Source: Argyresthia goedartella | Taxonomy: Eukaryota > Arthropoda > Insecta > Lepidoptera > Argyresthiidae | Assembly: GCA_949825045.1 (NCBI GenBank) | Contig: OX463829.1 | Location: 25,700,715 to 25,764,714, forward strand | DNA: 64,000 nt | Direction of reading: 5' to 3' | Shown: positions 1-12,900 of the stretch, piece after piece | Position numbering within the stretch: the first letter of the stretch is position 1 | How the letters are laid out: each line of letters starts with the position of its first letter | Notes under the pieces: generated by a model | Databases searched by the model: none | Told to the model about the DNA's origin: nothing | The model's input: only the letters and a program-made list of their open reading frames with translations | Position numbers and translations under genes: made by a program

Positions 1-1730
1 TTAATTAACTAAACATTAACTTAAATTTTAGATTTTAGTCTCTATTCTGCACCTATTTATGTTAGAATTATGTTCTTTCAACGTAACATAAAGCAGGTAG
101 CTATTTTATTAAAGTTCAGGCAGGTATTTACCAGTAATAAATAAGGCACATAATGGTATGCTAACTCTTAAGACAAAGGACAGTGTCGTTATTCTCACAG
201 ATAATGTCTAGTTTCCTTCAACAAGGAAGTAGTTTCGATGCACCGTCACCAACACAACTCGCAACTTAACTAATACCTACCTGCAAACTGGTTTTACCTA
301 GGTACCTTAAGGAAATCTGTTGCTTAACTCCTACCAAATGATTGGAGATGAGATTACATAAATACTCAAACCTAGATAAAAATGCAAATAATATGAATAT
401 CTACGTAACTCTTAGTAGAAGTCTGACAAAGTTTCGGTTATACTTACATAAATCCTCAATATTACGCCTCACTGCCGTCACAGATTTGGTCCTTCGTACA
501 GATAAAACCGTCTACATGCACTTAAATTTTCAGATATTTATACCCAATTTGTAGATCAACAAAAAAACTAGTTTAACTGCCCAAACACATCAATAAACAA
601 AGAACATAGCACGTTAGATTTGGCATCTAATTTCAAGAGTCTTCTCACTTCAGCACTGTAATTTTGATATCAGCTGTTCACATGTTTTTGTGGACGTTCT
701 GTAGGATCCCATTCAATCTTGTGAGCGCACTGAAAACAAATGACAAAAGAGTGTGTTTACATCGATTAGATGCACAGGCGTAGTAGCGGTCTGCCCGCGT
801 ACGTGCATGCCAACCTGCCTTGCGTTGTTGTGTCTACTCACACTGACAGAACACAATCACTCACACAGACACCACAAACGTGTTTGAATTGAACGCCATT
901 ACACCACCCACACGAGGATAGACCAGCGGGGACGGGGAGGGGATCAAGGGGGTCAATGACGGCGTAAATGTGAACGAGACAGCCGTATGCATAAAGTTGT
1001 AGGATAGTTGAGACCGGTATACAACAAACAACGCTTCGAGATGTACGGTCCGTTTGAATCTGAGAACTTTTTTAGTACGTTGACGATTCGATCCTTATTA
1101 TGCTTGGGAATAGGCCTCTAAAATTTTACTCCAAATCGTACGAACGAATCTAACGGACAAACGATACGTAGACTTTTTTTATCCGCGACATATAATATTC
1201 GATCCGATTATGGTCTGCCATAGAAAATTTAAGTCTTCGACATGGAATAACGATTCCTAAGTTTTAGTCATACAAAAAATATTGCATGTTCTAACGATAT
1301 GATACTTTACTCACGTAATTAGTAGTCACTTAGTTAATAAAGGGGACATTTTATAAAGCGGGGACATTTTGTTCTTGTTTCTATGACAACACTTTTTATT
1401 TCTTCTTTCTCGCGTTAGTCGTGTAGTTGGCTATATAATGTCACCCTGTCGTCTTAAGTCGGATGACACTTTCATAATTTTGGTTTTCGTATTTATGTAC
1501 TTTATACTTATACAAAGCACATGTATTTTGTTTATTTATTAATTTATTTGTCTCTTTACATATTTACATATTATTTAATTAAGTAGGTTATTTAACGCCC
1601 ACCCGTATATGATTCCCACGCACGATGTCTAGGTACCGACGGAATATCAGCGTTGGACTTGCTGCAAGTCCTGTAGCACATGCTGAGTCGGGACCCATTC
1701 GCTGTTGCAGTACACACGATTTTTGAGCTA
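1..1730. other. Upstream non-coding region, no gene recognised
   Basis: AT-rich sequence with only short chance reading frames. A more CpG-rich patch lies at about 770-1000. Because the first ETHE1 coding exon begins directly after a splice acceptor, a 5' untranslated exon and promoter should lie upstream, possibly here, but I see no TATA/Inr arrangement that decides it. Confidence 0.4.
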
Positions 1731-1935
1731 TTCAAAAACCGTATAAAAACATCTTTGTGTAAAAAGGGATACTATGATGTCCAATATTATGTTAATGATA
1801 AAAACGCATGGAGTTAACACTGAACTCAATCTTAAGATTTTACTAATAAAGTTATCTCGTAAGTCAATCTGTGGGAGTTTCTTGCCCTTCTTTCCCCACA
1901 GTGGTCCAATGTAAAGAAGTGGCAAATATGACGTA
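1731..1935 (+). repeat. 3' end of a non-LTR retrotransposon (C-terminal codons plus 3' UTR)
   Basis: The + strand reads FKNRIKTSLCKKGYYDVQYY and ends in NDKNAWS-stop at 1817. This matches the end of the minus-strand fragment at 5.8-6.45 kb ([13 protein letters not shown]). The downstream sequence with the CCCACAGTGGTCCAATGTA motif is the same 3' UTR in inverse orientation. I read it as a 5'-truncated LINE copy, probably CR1/Jockey-like. The clade is inferred from the tail only. Confidence 0.6.
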
Positions 1936-2534
1936 TACTAAGAATATTGTTAATATCTACAGTAATAAAGAACTTTGAACACCGCATGGGGAATGGTCAT
2001 TTTTGTCTAATTTTTTCCGTATCATCATCATATATTAAGGGGTCTTGTCGTCCCCTGTCGTTGCAGCAACCTACAGTACTCTCTGTCTTGGGCCTTGGTC
2101 TTCATCCCCTGGTACGATCCGTATACAACAATGATTTTTTAATTTAGTATTTTATTTCTCTGTATACTTTATAATACTTATATGGCCCAACTTGTGTTGT
2201 GTATAGTAACAGTCAATAAATCGATATTCTATTCTATTCTATGGATAATTTTATGTCGACAAGAGTCAAAAAACATCTTGCGCACGTGTACCATATTTTG
2301 CTATGCATTGAGAATTGAGAGACAATAAGAACCGGGAATTCGGGTACTCATCATCAGAGGAATCGGGATTTGCCCGGCATTTTCGGCACTTTCGGTAACA
2401 TTTTTTTTATTAAAAAAAACCGCCTTCAATCTAACCCACTTTTATTAGCAACGATATTTAATTTTCTTTATGCCTTCCGAGAGTAAATGCTCGAGTTACT
2501 GTAAAACAAATCCTAATTGCTACAGGTTTGCCTT

Positions 2535-3225
2535 TATGACTTAAAGAGTTCCTTCATTGATTCTTCCATGATTCCATCATCAGAGCCTGAATCTATTTTA
2601 TTTATTTTATTTTTATTTATTTATTCCATCTTAGTGTACAACTTTACAGATAACAATTCAAGGCGTGATATAAAATACATATAAAATCTAAAAATCAAAA
2701 AAATATGATAAAAATACAATTTGCACAATGTCAATAAAATAAAATTAGAATAATGTCAATAAAATAAAATTAGATCAATATCAGATAGAATTTCGATACA
2801 ATCAAAAATACAATTTGCATATCACCCAACATAATGTCAATAAAATAAAATTAGATTAATGTGATTGAAGTGATTGATAAATTGTTGAAAAGCTCTCATT
2901 GTACCTCACCAATACCCCCACTTCGCCATATACATCATTACGAGTTTACATTACTCAGCAACCGTAACAAAGTAATCACATCCCAACCTGTCGGACAGCT
3001 AGTATTGAGCAGTTCTGGTGGCCATCTGTAGACTTCATCATCAACTCCACTTCACAAAATGATACCTCCGAACAATCACTGCACGAGTAACTTTGAAAAA
3101 CCCGAAGTCTATAGGTCTGCGTATAATATTTGAAGAGTTCCTTCGATTTTTCCAGGATCTCATCATCAGACCCTGATTTGATGTCTTTGGGTCTTATTGG
3201 AAAGTACACCTTTCAAACAAAAAAA
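2535..3225. repeat. Interspersed repeat split by an AT-rich LINE-like tail
   Basis: Two related segments (about 2535-2595 and 3130-3185), both containing AAGAGTTCCTTC and a CATCATCAGA tract, flank an AT-rich stretch. Within that stretch, AATGTCAATAAAATAAAATT recurs at about 2727, 2752 and 2832, giving a loose tandem array at 2705-2868. The flanking sequence looks like a common lepidopteran repeat. Family identity is uncertain. Confidence 0.35.
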
Positions 3226-3349
3226 TATGTTTCCTAACCGTCTTGGAGAAATCGCTGAGCATACATAAAAAATGAAAAGCAACTTAAAAGATCCCGACAA
3301 AATGAGAACTTCTCTCCTTTTTTGAAGTCTGCTAAAAAGATACTATTTA

Positions 3350-3800
3350 GAGTTCCGTACCCAAAGGGTAAAAATGGGATCCTATTACTAAGACTCCGCT
3401 GTCTGTCTGTCTGTCTGTCTGTCCATCTGTCACCAGGCTGTAACTCATGAACCGTGATAGTTAGACAGTTAAAATTTTCACTGATGATGTATTTCTGTGG
3501 CCGCTATAACAACAAATACAAAGAAATAGAATAAAATAAATATTTAAGGGGGCTGCCATACAACAAACGTGATTTTTTTTCTCATTATTACTTGATATTG
3601 ATAACGGCAACATGTAGACGCTTGAAATATTTACAGAATATTGAACTATATTATTCACTTTCAAAATAAATAATTAAATTAAAACAGAATTAATATTAAA
3701 TGGGCGCTCCCATACAACAGATGTGATTTTTTGCCGTTTTTATAGATAATGGTACGGAACCCTTCGTCTGCGAGTCCGACTCGCACTTGGCCGTTTTTTT
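3350..3800. repeat. Lepidopteran interspersed repeat with GGTTCCGTACC ends
   Basis: Starts with GAGTTCCGTACCCAAAGGG and ends with GGTACGGAACCCTTCG followed by GCGAGTCCGACTCGCACTTGG, so the ends are inversely related. An internal CTGT microsatellite lies at about 3402-3424. Related sequence is seen at 15312-15390, 37535-38716 and 61140-61400. No coding capacity; non-autonomous. Confidence 0.6.
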
Positions 3801-3969
3801 TTTATAGTAAGATATCATAATTATAGTTACTAACAAATCACAATAAAAGTTTCATATCTGGCAACATTTTCAAAACAAACAAAAGTTAGCTTTATCTTAA
3901 ATAATACTTAAACAAAAAATCACAAAATCAATTAATAGCGATGTTTAACACAGTATCCCTCTTCATTCT

Positions 3970-4009
3970 AGTTTATTTTGATGTTGTCACGACAACATCA
4001 AAATAAACT
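3970..4009. repeat. Perfect 19-bp-stem palindrome
   Basis: AGTTTATTTTGATGTTGTC at 3970-3988 is exactly reverse-complemented at 3991-4009 with a 2-base loop. It could be the closed remnant of a MITE or a cruciform-prone site. Confidence 0.8.
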
Positions 4010-4062
4010 TCCAAAAAATATTAATGTAACACGTTACATTTATTATTCACTACATCTGTATA

Positions 4063-4400
4063 CATATGTCACCGTAAGATTGTCAAAACCCTTAGATTAT
4101 AATCTAATATTTTTTCTCTCGTTACTTTACAAACTATCGATAAATTGTTAACTGTACAGTACTGCTTACGATATGACGTGTTAGTTTATAATAAAACCGT
4201 TAAATTGTGAACATTTACTTTTTTAACTTGAATTGCAAAGGAAATACCAGGGCAAACACTGCGGTGGCTTAGGTGGAGGGGACGAACGCAGCGAAGCCCC
4301 CGACTAGTCTTCATGTTAGGTTGACATGTAAGAACACAATAAATGTGAATTTTAAACCCTGTCGGTCTGGTTTAAAATTTGTCGATAGTTTACAAAGTGG
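4063..4400. mobile_element. MITE copy carrying the GCGAAGC hairpin module
   Basis: Begins TATGTCACCGTAAG. Near both ends it has the inverse motifs ACTATCGATAAATTG and AATTTGTCGATAGT. It aligns along its length with the more complete copy at 47270-47625, but the right terminal repeat is missing here. The hairpin module occupies about 4247-4338. Non-coding and mobilised in trans if at all. Confidence 0.65.
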
Positions 4401-4581
4401 ACTTTTATCTGCTAACTATCCTACCTTTCCCCGAATGAGTCAGATAGTATCTAACATGCATAGGATGGTCAAGTAGTGTTTGGAATTCGTCTCACGCAAC
4501 ACATTTTCTACTAGTGCGGAGGGTAGCTGACTATTCTGGTGGTTTAACTTACAGTGATACAGTTTTATACACAGACATGTG

Positions 4582-4650
4582 GTATCATCATCATCATCAT
4601 CATCATCAGCCCTTGTCATCCCACTGCTGGGCATAGGTCATCCGCCAGTC
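4582..4650. repeat. CAT-repeat tail of a LINE fragment
   Basis: An (ATC)n tract is followed by AGCCCTTGTCATCCCACTGC and TGGGCATAGG, a sequence shape common at ends of lepidopteran RTE-like LINEs. Too short to classify further. Confidence 0.4.
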
Positions 4651-4659
4651 TCGTCCATA

Positions 4660-5800
4660 TGTGGTATAATTAAAATATAATGGCTTGTTATTAACCTCTC
4701 AATAACTTTGTAACCAGCATCGTTTGCGATCTTAGTATACACTTCAGTTCATTTCTATCTACTTTCTGAATGGCCCACAGGGGATATGAAATTATTACAT
4801 ACCTGTTGATAAAATCTAATAACTTGTACTGCTTGTATAGATGCAGTGCTCTACATTATAACAAAATTTAAAATATTTTAGATTTTTTTGAGGGTCTGCT
4901 TCGTTGAATTACTGTTGTGGTGACAGCGGGTGCCATTAGATAACGATTGATTGATCAAGTATGGTACCTATGGAAGATAGTATCCCGTAAGGAGGGTAGT
5001 TGCATAGTTGCAGGCAGGTTTACAATAAATTGCAGTAAATATAATTTATCCACCCGTGGAACTGGAGCTGGCACGCTCCCTCCAATTCAAAGCCATCAAT
5101 CACTTGTATTACTTAAAGATCCATTGAGAATCACTCAATGATCCAACCTGGTAGGTTTGTGTGTAGGCGTTCATATTTATTCTTCTAATCTGTGGGCCTT
5201 GTCAAACAGATTTATATTTCAACGTCCGGTTGATAGCTTTGCAAATTCTACGGAAACAGCAACGTTGAGAAAATTTCAAGCTGTTGTTGTCATTCATCGT
5301 TAGCAATGGTGGATATTGAAAACTTTCGATTTCAAAACGTCAATGTCAATAGTAACTGTCTGTTGACTGATGATTTTGTTATCGTATTTCTTGAAATTGT
5401 TTCGCAGTTCGCATAAACATTCGTGTGAATGCGAAGTGGTTGGGTTATGAATATAAGTGTTTCTTGGGATAATTAAGTCATTGTGCATTTAGAGGGCTGT
5501 TGCGAAAATCCACTATTGTTACACGTTATCCAGGTAATATGTACCAATCTCATCTCAGGTTACCATTACCAAAACAACTGTGATAATATTGTATTCAATT
5601 AGTGTTTTAAGGCTGAAAATATTACCGTCAAATAATCGTAGATAATCAAGTTTGATAAATTGGATTTCTAGTAAAGAATTTCGTTAACAAAGAATTTTAT
5701 TTTTATGATAAAGAAGAATCAAACTATGAGCCATTATATACCTGATGCCAAGTTTCTTGGCGCCTGAGTGCCGCCTGGGGGCGTAGCGGCGCATGGGAAC
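4660..5800. other. Non-coding, nothing recognised
   Basis: Only short unsupported reading frames and no recognisable repeat ends. The stretch closes just before the LINE tail that begins near 5805. Confidence 0.4.
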
Positions 5801-5804
5801 AAGA

Positions 5805-6460
5805 GAAAGTCAAAGTCAAAGTACTCTATTACTGTAGATATTTACATATACTTAGCAAACATAATTTTTTGCCTCTTCTCTACATTGGACCACTGTGGGA
5901 GAAGACGGGCGTAGAAACTCCCACAGATTGATTTTTAGATCTCTTTTAAAAATAGGTTGGGCTTAACTAATACAAATATGAAAAATTTAATTGTTATGAA
6001 TAAGCAGGAATAAATAATTACAAAATTATTAACAGCAAGGTCTGTGTTGAGCCAGATTAACCCCATACAGTCCTGTCATTTAAGTAATCTTGAACATTGT
6101 AATATCCCTTTTTCACCAAAGTCGCTTTAACATGCTTTTTAAATTGCTCAAATGGCAATTTCAAAATCTCCAGAGGTATCTTATTGTAGTAGAGAATGCA
6201 CTGACCCTTGAAAGAATTGCTAACCTTCGCGAGTCTAAATCGGGGCGTACATAGTCTGTGATTATTTCTTAGGTTAACATTACAGCTATCGCTAAGTTTG
6301 GAGAATGTTGTAAGGTTCTTGCGTACATACATTATATTTTGGTGAGATGCATACATGGGCGAGAGAGAGATGGTGACTTTGCTCAGGCGCCAAGAAACCT
6401 TGCAATATCTGGACCTACTTAGCCTAGGTATTTTGTTACATTTTCTCAATAGAGACTGGA
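5805..6460 (-). mobile_element. 3' fragment of a CR1/Jockey-like LINE (RT C-terminus + 3' UTR)
   Basis: On the minus strand an open frame of about 130 residues runs 6449-6057 and ends in QDYLNDRTVWG. It includes [34 protein letters not shown] and the conserved tail [14 protein letters not shown]. This resembles the region after the reverse transcriptase in insect CR1/Jockey-type elements. The 3' UTR runs to an AAAGTC microsatellite at 5805-5822, which may be the element's simple-repeat tail. A second copy in the same orientation lies at 49780-50335 and an inverse short one at 1731-1935. Dead on arrival: no endonuclease or catalytic RT region is present. Confidence 0.65.
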
Positions 6461-6827
6461 TTCGTGATTTGTATCACCTATATAATGATCTACATAAGTT
6501 TCTTACTTTTAAGTTTACAGTATTTATAATATCATTCTTCCAGCCCTCCAGATGAAATTGTTAATTTTTCTTAGTTAAATTTTGACTATTGGATTGCTGA
6601 AATTTCCTCCTTTCTTTTTAGATAAACTTGTGGGTCCCACAGGCGAGCGAGATTATTACACAATGCATCATTGTGGCATGCATATTAATACACAACAATA
6701 GACAATTTCTGATACACACTGAATGATATTTACTGTTATTGACTCATCTGAGATAAATAACATTAACATCTCTCTGAATAATAATTATACTCATATGATT
6801 ACAATCATCTATTAATCATCTTACAGT

Positions 6828-6953
6828 ATGTTACAAAGGCTGTCTTTGGGTGGAGTGAGGCTAGCTGATCTGCTCAGCATCGTCTCCAGACCAGCTCTTC
6901 AGTTTCGAGCAATGGCGGTGATGCAGACCAGGTCAGACTTCTTTTTTAGACAG
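6828..6953 (+). CDS. ETHE1: ETHE1 exon 1 (presequence)
   Basis: The ATG at 6828 follows the acceptor CTTACAG by one base. It encodes 42 residues beginning [16 protein letters not shown] and ending FFFRQ, which joins to [15 protein letters not shown] in exon 2 (human LRQMFEPVSCTFTYLLGD). Donor GTCCGT at 6954 is non-optimal. An alternative GTCAGA donor at 6932 would break the frame. Confidence 0.88.
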
Positions 6954-9900
6954 GTCCGTATTATTGTTTTAGATTTAGAATAAAATAGATAGTAAATATA
7001 AATCAGTACAATATAATTGTAAATTTGCTGGCGGTTAATATGATACATTCACTATTAGCATCATCTCTGTTGCACAAATCACTAACAGCTTTGTGCAATA
7101 GCGATGATGCTGCTAGCCAATGTGCCATATAAACCTCCAGTAACTGTATGTATTGTACATATGTTGTTAAAAGTATCATTTTTTTGGCACCAAGTACCGG
7201 AACTCGCTGGGATGGTAAATGATAGCATATGTTATGTGCAATTGTTGAAATCACATTTTCACACATCACGTTGGAGATTCACATTCCAATAAAGTACGAT
7301 TTAGACAGATTCTGAGTATGCACATATTTAGTGTATTGTTAGATATAAATGTGATTGAAATTTCAGAATTTGTTTGTACACGGAGGCTGAGATATTTCAC
7401 AAAAACACTTCCTGCTAGAAACACGTTTCGAAACGTGATCCTAGCAAGAAAGTGTGAAATCGAAAGATTTCACTTATATGGGCATTTAGTGTGTCGTGAG
7501 TGGTAAATGTGACCGAAAAGCCAATTTTGTGTGTCCACGGGTTTCAGAGATATTCCATTTCCTGCTAGGATCACGTTTGACCAAATGCTGGTTTGAGAAA
7601 AATATTGAACACACAAATCTTGCCAACTACATAAATATTCGTGGTAATTTGTTTGTAATTTGTGTGGAATTACTTTTTTCAATTATCACACCGTTTGGGA
7701 GTTTGTGGTAAATCTTCAAAATACCTAAATGGCTTAATATATCCCTAACAAAGCAACTCAAAGTCAAACGAGAGACACCTAACGATACATCTTACTCAAT
7801 ACTATCACTATACCGACTTGAAAAAGCCTAGGATAAGTCGTTTTACCAACACAACAACTTTTGTAAAGAATTTGGACGAAAATATTTGGACCCTAAAATA
7901 ATCAGGATGTACTTTGTTTACAGCAAATTTTTTACTACTAGTATTTAGTGTGTCGCATTTAGTGTGTAATTATTAAATTTTAAAACCAAAAAGTCGTAGA
8001 AAGTTGTTGTTTCAGTGTTGTCGCAGTTTTTTTTTTGAAAATTGAAATTTCCACAATAATACGACCAAATTAAAGTCATGGTCCAAATGCGTCCGTGCAG
8101 TACTTGAGACATACCATCATCATTTTGCAGAGTTATGTTACTACTAATGATGTACAATGTACAGTTATGTGAAAAAGTGCGAAGATTATTTTCAGTGTCA
8201 GACAGTGGGTTACTTACAAAACTAACCTTAGTAGCTAAGTGCAGAATACCCAATAAACTATTATATTCTAAGGTATACCTTAAGCTAAACACTATTCTAT
8301 AGAATAGAATAGTGTTTAGCTTACCCGGTTGTTGGACACTGAAATAGCATTATGCCCGTAGTTCACAACCACTACCCATAAATCGTCATATACATATCGT
8401 CGTAAACATTGTCTAGAAACCACGGAAGTTGTCGGAAGCACTATATAAGTCCCGCTGTATTGTTTGTTGTTTCCAATCCAATTCCAAACATAGCTAAAGA
8501 TGACTATTACTCACGCCGCATTGTTTTTTTAAGTTCTTAGACAGGCTACTCAATTTTTTAAGTCGGAATTTTGGTCTTTATTTTTATTTTTCGTAGGACA
8601 GAAATTGAATAAACTAACAACATTTGTGATTATAAAACAGTCTGTAGGGTTATGGTTATCGAGTAAAAAATGTTGCAAAAATATATCGAGAAAATTACGA
8701 TATTTTTGTCTAAAATTGGTCTCACTTGGCAGCAGTTTGGTAGTTTCATGTGAAAGTTAAGTGCTACACTACCTAGAAAAATAGAACTCTTACTTACTAG
8801 TATAGTCACTTGCAGCCTTGGGAGAAATCATTTATCGCGGCATAAAAACCAGGCTACAATTCTGGCGGCAAAGTTTGTTGCTGCTTGACTCCCATCTTGT
8901 TGCCGCTACCGAAACCTTCCTTATTGCTCGGTTGGAGATGCCGAGGTTACGGCGGGTGGCTGGAGCGTGCTGCGCCGTGACCGCGCCACCCCGTGCGGAG
9001 GCGTGCTGCTCGCCGCCCGCCCTGGCATCATACTGAGACGGGGCACCGGGATCTGGAAACGGAACATGGAGAAGATCTCTGGGTTACACTTACTGTTGAT
9101 GGTATGCTGCTTACAGTCTGTATAGTGTACATCGATCCCAGCAAGAAGAAAATGAAAATAATCACGCAAAAAGAAAAGGATGCCAAGTATATGAAGTGGT
9201 TCGATAAGACTGAGGAAAATGTGGCCCGGTTAACCGGTACCTTAATTATTCTAGGAGACCTTAATATGAACAGTGCATCAGTTGACATCCTTAATTATTA
9301 TTGTTATTTTCTATCTGTCTGGCATGTATGAGACGAATGAAGTGATGAATGATCATGGTGGCGTGCTTGATGTGGTGTTCCTGCCGGAGAGCGTGCGTGA
9401 CGTAACTGTGCGCGCTTCCGTGACAGGAAGCCTGGTGCCACGCACTGACTACCGCCCGCCTCTCGACGTCATTGTGCCCCTGTTGCGTATGTGCGGGGCG
9501 GCGACAAGCGACCCCGCCGCTTGGATCCCAGCAACATTGGTGGCCGCAACGACTGGAAATTTGCCAAGGGCAACCACGCAGTCATGTACGAACTCATGTG
9601 TGGCGTATCCTGGGACCTGGGACGGTGTTCTCGAAGCCGCTGATGTTGAGATGGCATTCAGTCGCTTCTCGTCGTTGTTGCGAATTAGTATGACTTTCTA
9701 AATCTTTCGCTTACACTTACATATATGGAGCAGCAGCAAAAACTAATACTCACTAAATACTAATTAATTCAAATATAACACTATTCTTTGTACGAATTCT
9801 GCCGAAAATTCGCAAACAAAAGGTAGGTCAGGTAAAACCGTAGGAAAAGTGGGAATTGCAAAGGATTTTGTAACATTAACAACAACAACAACATTAACAA

Positions 9901-12900
9901 CACGGCAAAAACACAAAAGCATGGAAAATAAACATAGCCTCAAAGTTAATAAATATATACATAGTCAGGTCATAAGTTCTGTCACATGTGCAATATGAAA
10001 TAATTTAGACATGTTTATTATTTATGTAAACATTTATATAGCAAAATGAACGTAATAAAACATAGATTCTTATGGTAATAAAGTTTATTCAAAATGACCC
10101 CCGGGATTTTGAATACAGGCCTTTATTCTGCGCGGCCAGTCGTCTATCGCAGCACGAACGAGGTCCATGTCAATATCGGCGGCTGCCTTAATCAAGGATG
10201 CCTTGAGTGACTCCAAATCAGGATGAGGCTTTGAGCAGGCCTTTTCCTCCAAGTGTTGCCATATCTTGTGATCTAACGGACTCAAATCTGGACTGGAGGA
10301 GGGCCAGTCTTCGTGCCGGATGAAGTCGATTTCACGCGCCGCCAGCCAGTCTTGTGTGCTTTTCGCTCTATGAGCTGGCGCAGAATCTTGTTGGAATACC
10401 CAGTGCCTGTTATTAAACATGGTATGAGAAACAGGTTCCACAAGGTTCTTGAGGACTGTATTTTGATACACAACTGCATTAGTTTTTACGCCTTTAACAC
10501 AAAAATTTACCTCAGTTAAGCCCCAATAAGAGACTCCCAACCAAACCATGAGCGAGGATGGAAAATGACCTCGTTGGACACGCGGAATACGGTTGCTCGC
10601 TTCTTCACTGCTGTTTGTTGTAGCTCTCGTCCACGGTGAAAAATTTTTCATCCGAAAAAAGAATTTCCCGATGCTTTTTTCCCGCGTACCGCTTCAACAA
10701 AGCGCGGCATCTCTTCAGTCTCAGGTCCATTAAACGAGCGTCCAAACGATGTCCTGTTTTTATTCGATATGCCCTAAGCCCTAAGTCTTCATTTAACACC
10801 CTTTTCAACGTGGTCCTGCTTAACCACATCTGAAGGGCCAACAGTTTCTGCTTACGTATGGGATTTCTTTGAATTCGCGCCTTCACAGCTTTTATCACTG
10901 CTGGAGTCCTAACAGAGCGAGGGCGACCACTTCTTGACCTGTCATCTACACTAGAGTCTTCATTGTATCGTTTTATGGTACGATAAACGAATCTTTTGGT
11001 TATATTCAAATTTTTCAGTAAGTCGAAAATCTGAATTGGCGCGTAACCGCAACGATGCAACGCAATAACTGCGACACGGTCTTCTTTAAGTGTCCACTCC
11101 ATATTTAAAAATGAGGAAAATTCTAAAAAGTACACATTTTTATGTTCATGAAAAATTCGAAATTCGAATTCAATAAACTTTTTTGTGGCCAGCGTTCTAA
11201 ATTCAAAAGTTTTTATTGTGTGACAGAACTTATGACCTGACTGTGTATTTGGCCTGGGTTGAGTCTAGAATCGTTTGGCAGGACGAGAGGGGTAAAAGGG
11301 GTTAAATCTGATAGGAGCAAGGTAATGCAAATTTATCGAATTATTAATAAAAATAGTTTCTAACCTCAAATCAGACAAAAAGCGATAACGAAACGTACAA
11401 ATGGGCAATTGAAGATTAAAATGGTGGTGTAAAACAGTCTGTGTCACGCAAAATCGTTGAAATAGAACGTAAAAAATAAAAACGCCATTTGCGTCATGTA
11501 TCATCATTCGTTTTCGTTCATTCCGTTTCTTCTAGAGTTTCGTTAATGTTTTTGTTGCGTTTCGTTTCGGAATAGAAAATCCAGATTAGGTCATCACACT
11601 TCCTAGGTAATCTTGTAGCTACACTCTAGAGTGTTTTTCATGTGCTGGAGGCGCGGAGGGACGCAGGGGACCGCGCACTGCTGCGCAACGAGTGAGACGG
11701 AGTGGCCGAGGATGCGGAGGCGTGCGTGACTGTGCTGCAGTACGGGGGCATCCCCGCAGCCCCCTAGTAGCCGGAGCTAAGGCGATTTATAAATATTAAT
11801 GCAAAATAGGTCACTTACGTAGCGAAAATTATGTAAACGTAATCTCAAAAATGAGGTTACTAAGTTATTGACATCATACGTCATTGATATGATATGCATC
11901 TAGGGATCTTAAATTAGCTCTTTTTCCATAAGTCATTGAAAATTTGCTGAACGATGTATTTATCTACTTGTATTTCAAAAGTTGTCTTGAGAGGTAATTC
12001 AAGGTTAAGACGAAATAATTAAAAAATAAGTTGCAATATAATGGCTCCGTGGTGCAGGAGATGCAGGTTCGATTCCTGACGAAGTACCAATGAGATAATA
12101 AATTCATCTTAAGTAAGACTGACGGACGTTTTATTTTAACGGTGATGGAAAACATAGTGAGGAAACCTTCTTTACTCCATAGCTGCTGGCTAACCCCCTG
12201 TCACGCAAAATGGAGTACTGAATAACTGGCTGAACGTGGGCACAATTGTGCCGCTGCCACCCCGTCTGGGAAAGGCATGACGCTATGTAATGTGTACTAG
12301 CCGGTCAGAATATCTGTGCACCTCGCTGGAATGCGGCGCCTCTCCCGCTTCCCCTGTCACCTCTCCGCGCACTCCCCGGTGCGACAGTATGCGACAGTAC
12401 GGTTAGCATCTTCGTTGCCGATACACGTCCCGATAATTTTGATATTTTCGCTTTGTTGGTGTTTTGTTTTTTATTTATTATTTATAGTTAAGTTTTTTTA
12501 ATACCACTAGGGGAAGACAGTTCGGAGAGTTCAGAAAGTGAGAGTGAGGAAGATACAATGTCAGGCATTGAGTCAATAATTTATAGTGACTGAGTTTAAT
12601 AATAAATGTTTTTGTAATCAAAATTATTGTTTTTTAATAACAAACCCTTCATCAATGATAAATTGATTTGAATAGGTTAGTAGTTTTTTTTTACCTCCAC
12701 ATTTCTCGAAATAACTTTTTTTCACACCGTACCCAGACCGCCGATATGACGTCACGAGGTCAGGTGCACAGATATTGTGACCGGGTAGTAGAAGTGCTAA
12801 TCCATGACCGCTGGTGTTTTGCAAGTTGCAAGACAAACAATCGATTTGGGCTACGGGTAGAATACTTTTTCAGTTTTCATTGCAACAAGCGGTTAAATTA

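Noticed and set aside
8818..9331. Several overlapping frames as a novel GC-rich gene
   Set aside because: Reading across frames gives LINE endonuclease motifs (AATETFL, LGDLN), explaining the GC bias and frame changes.
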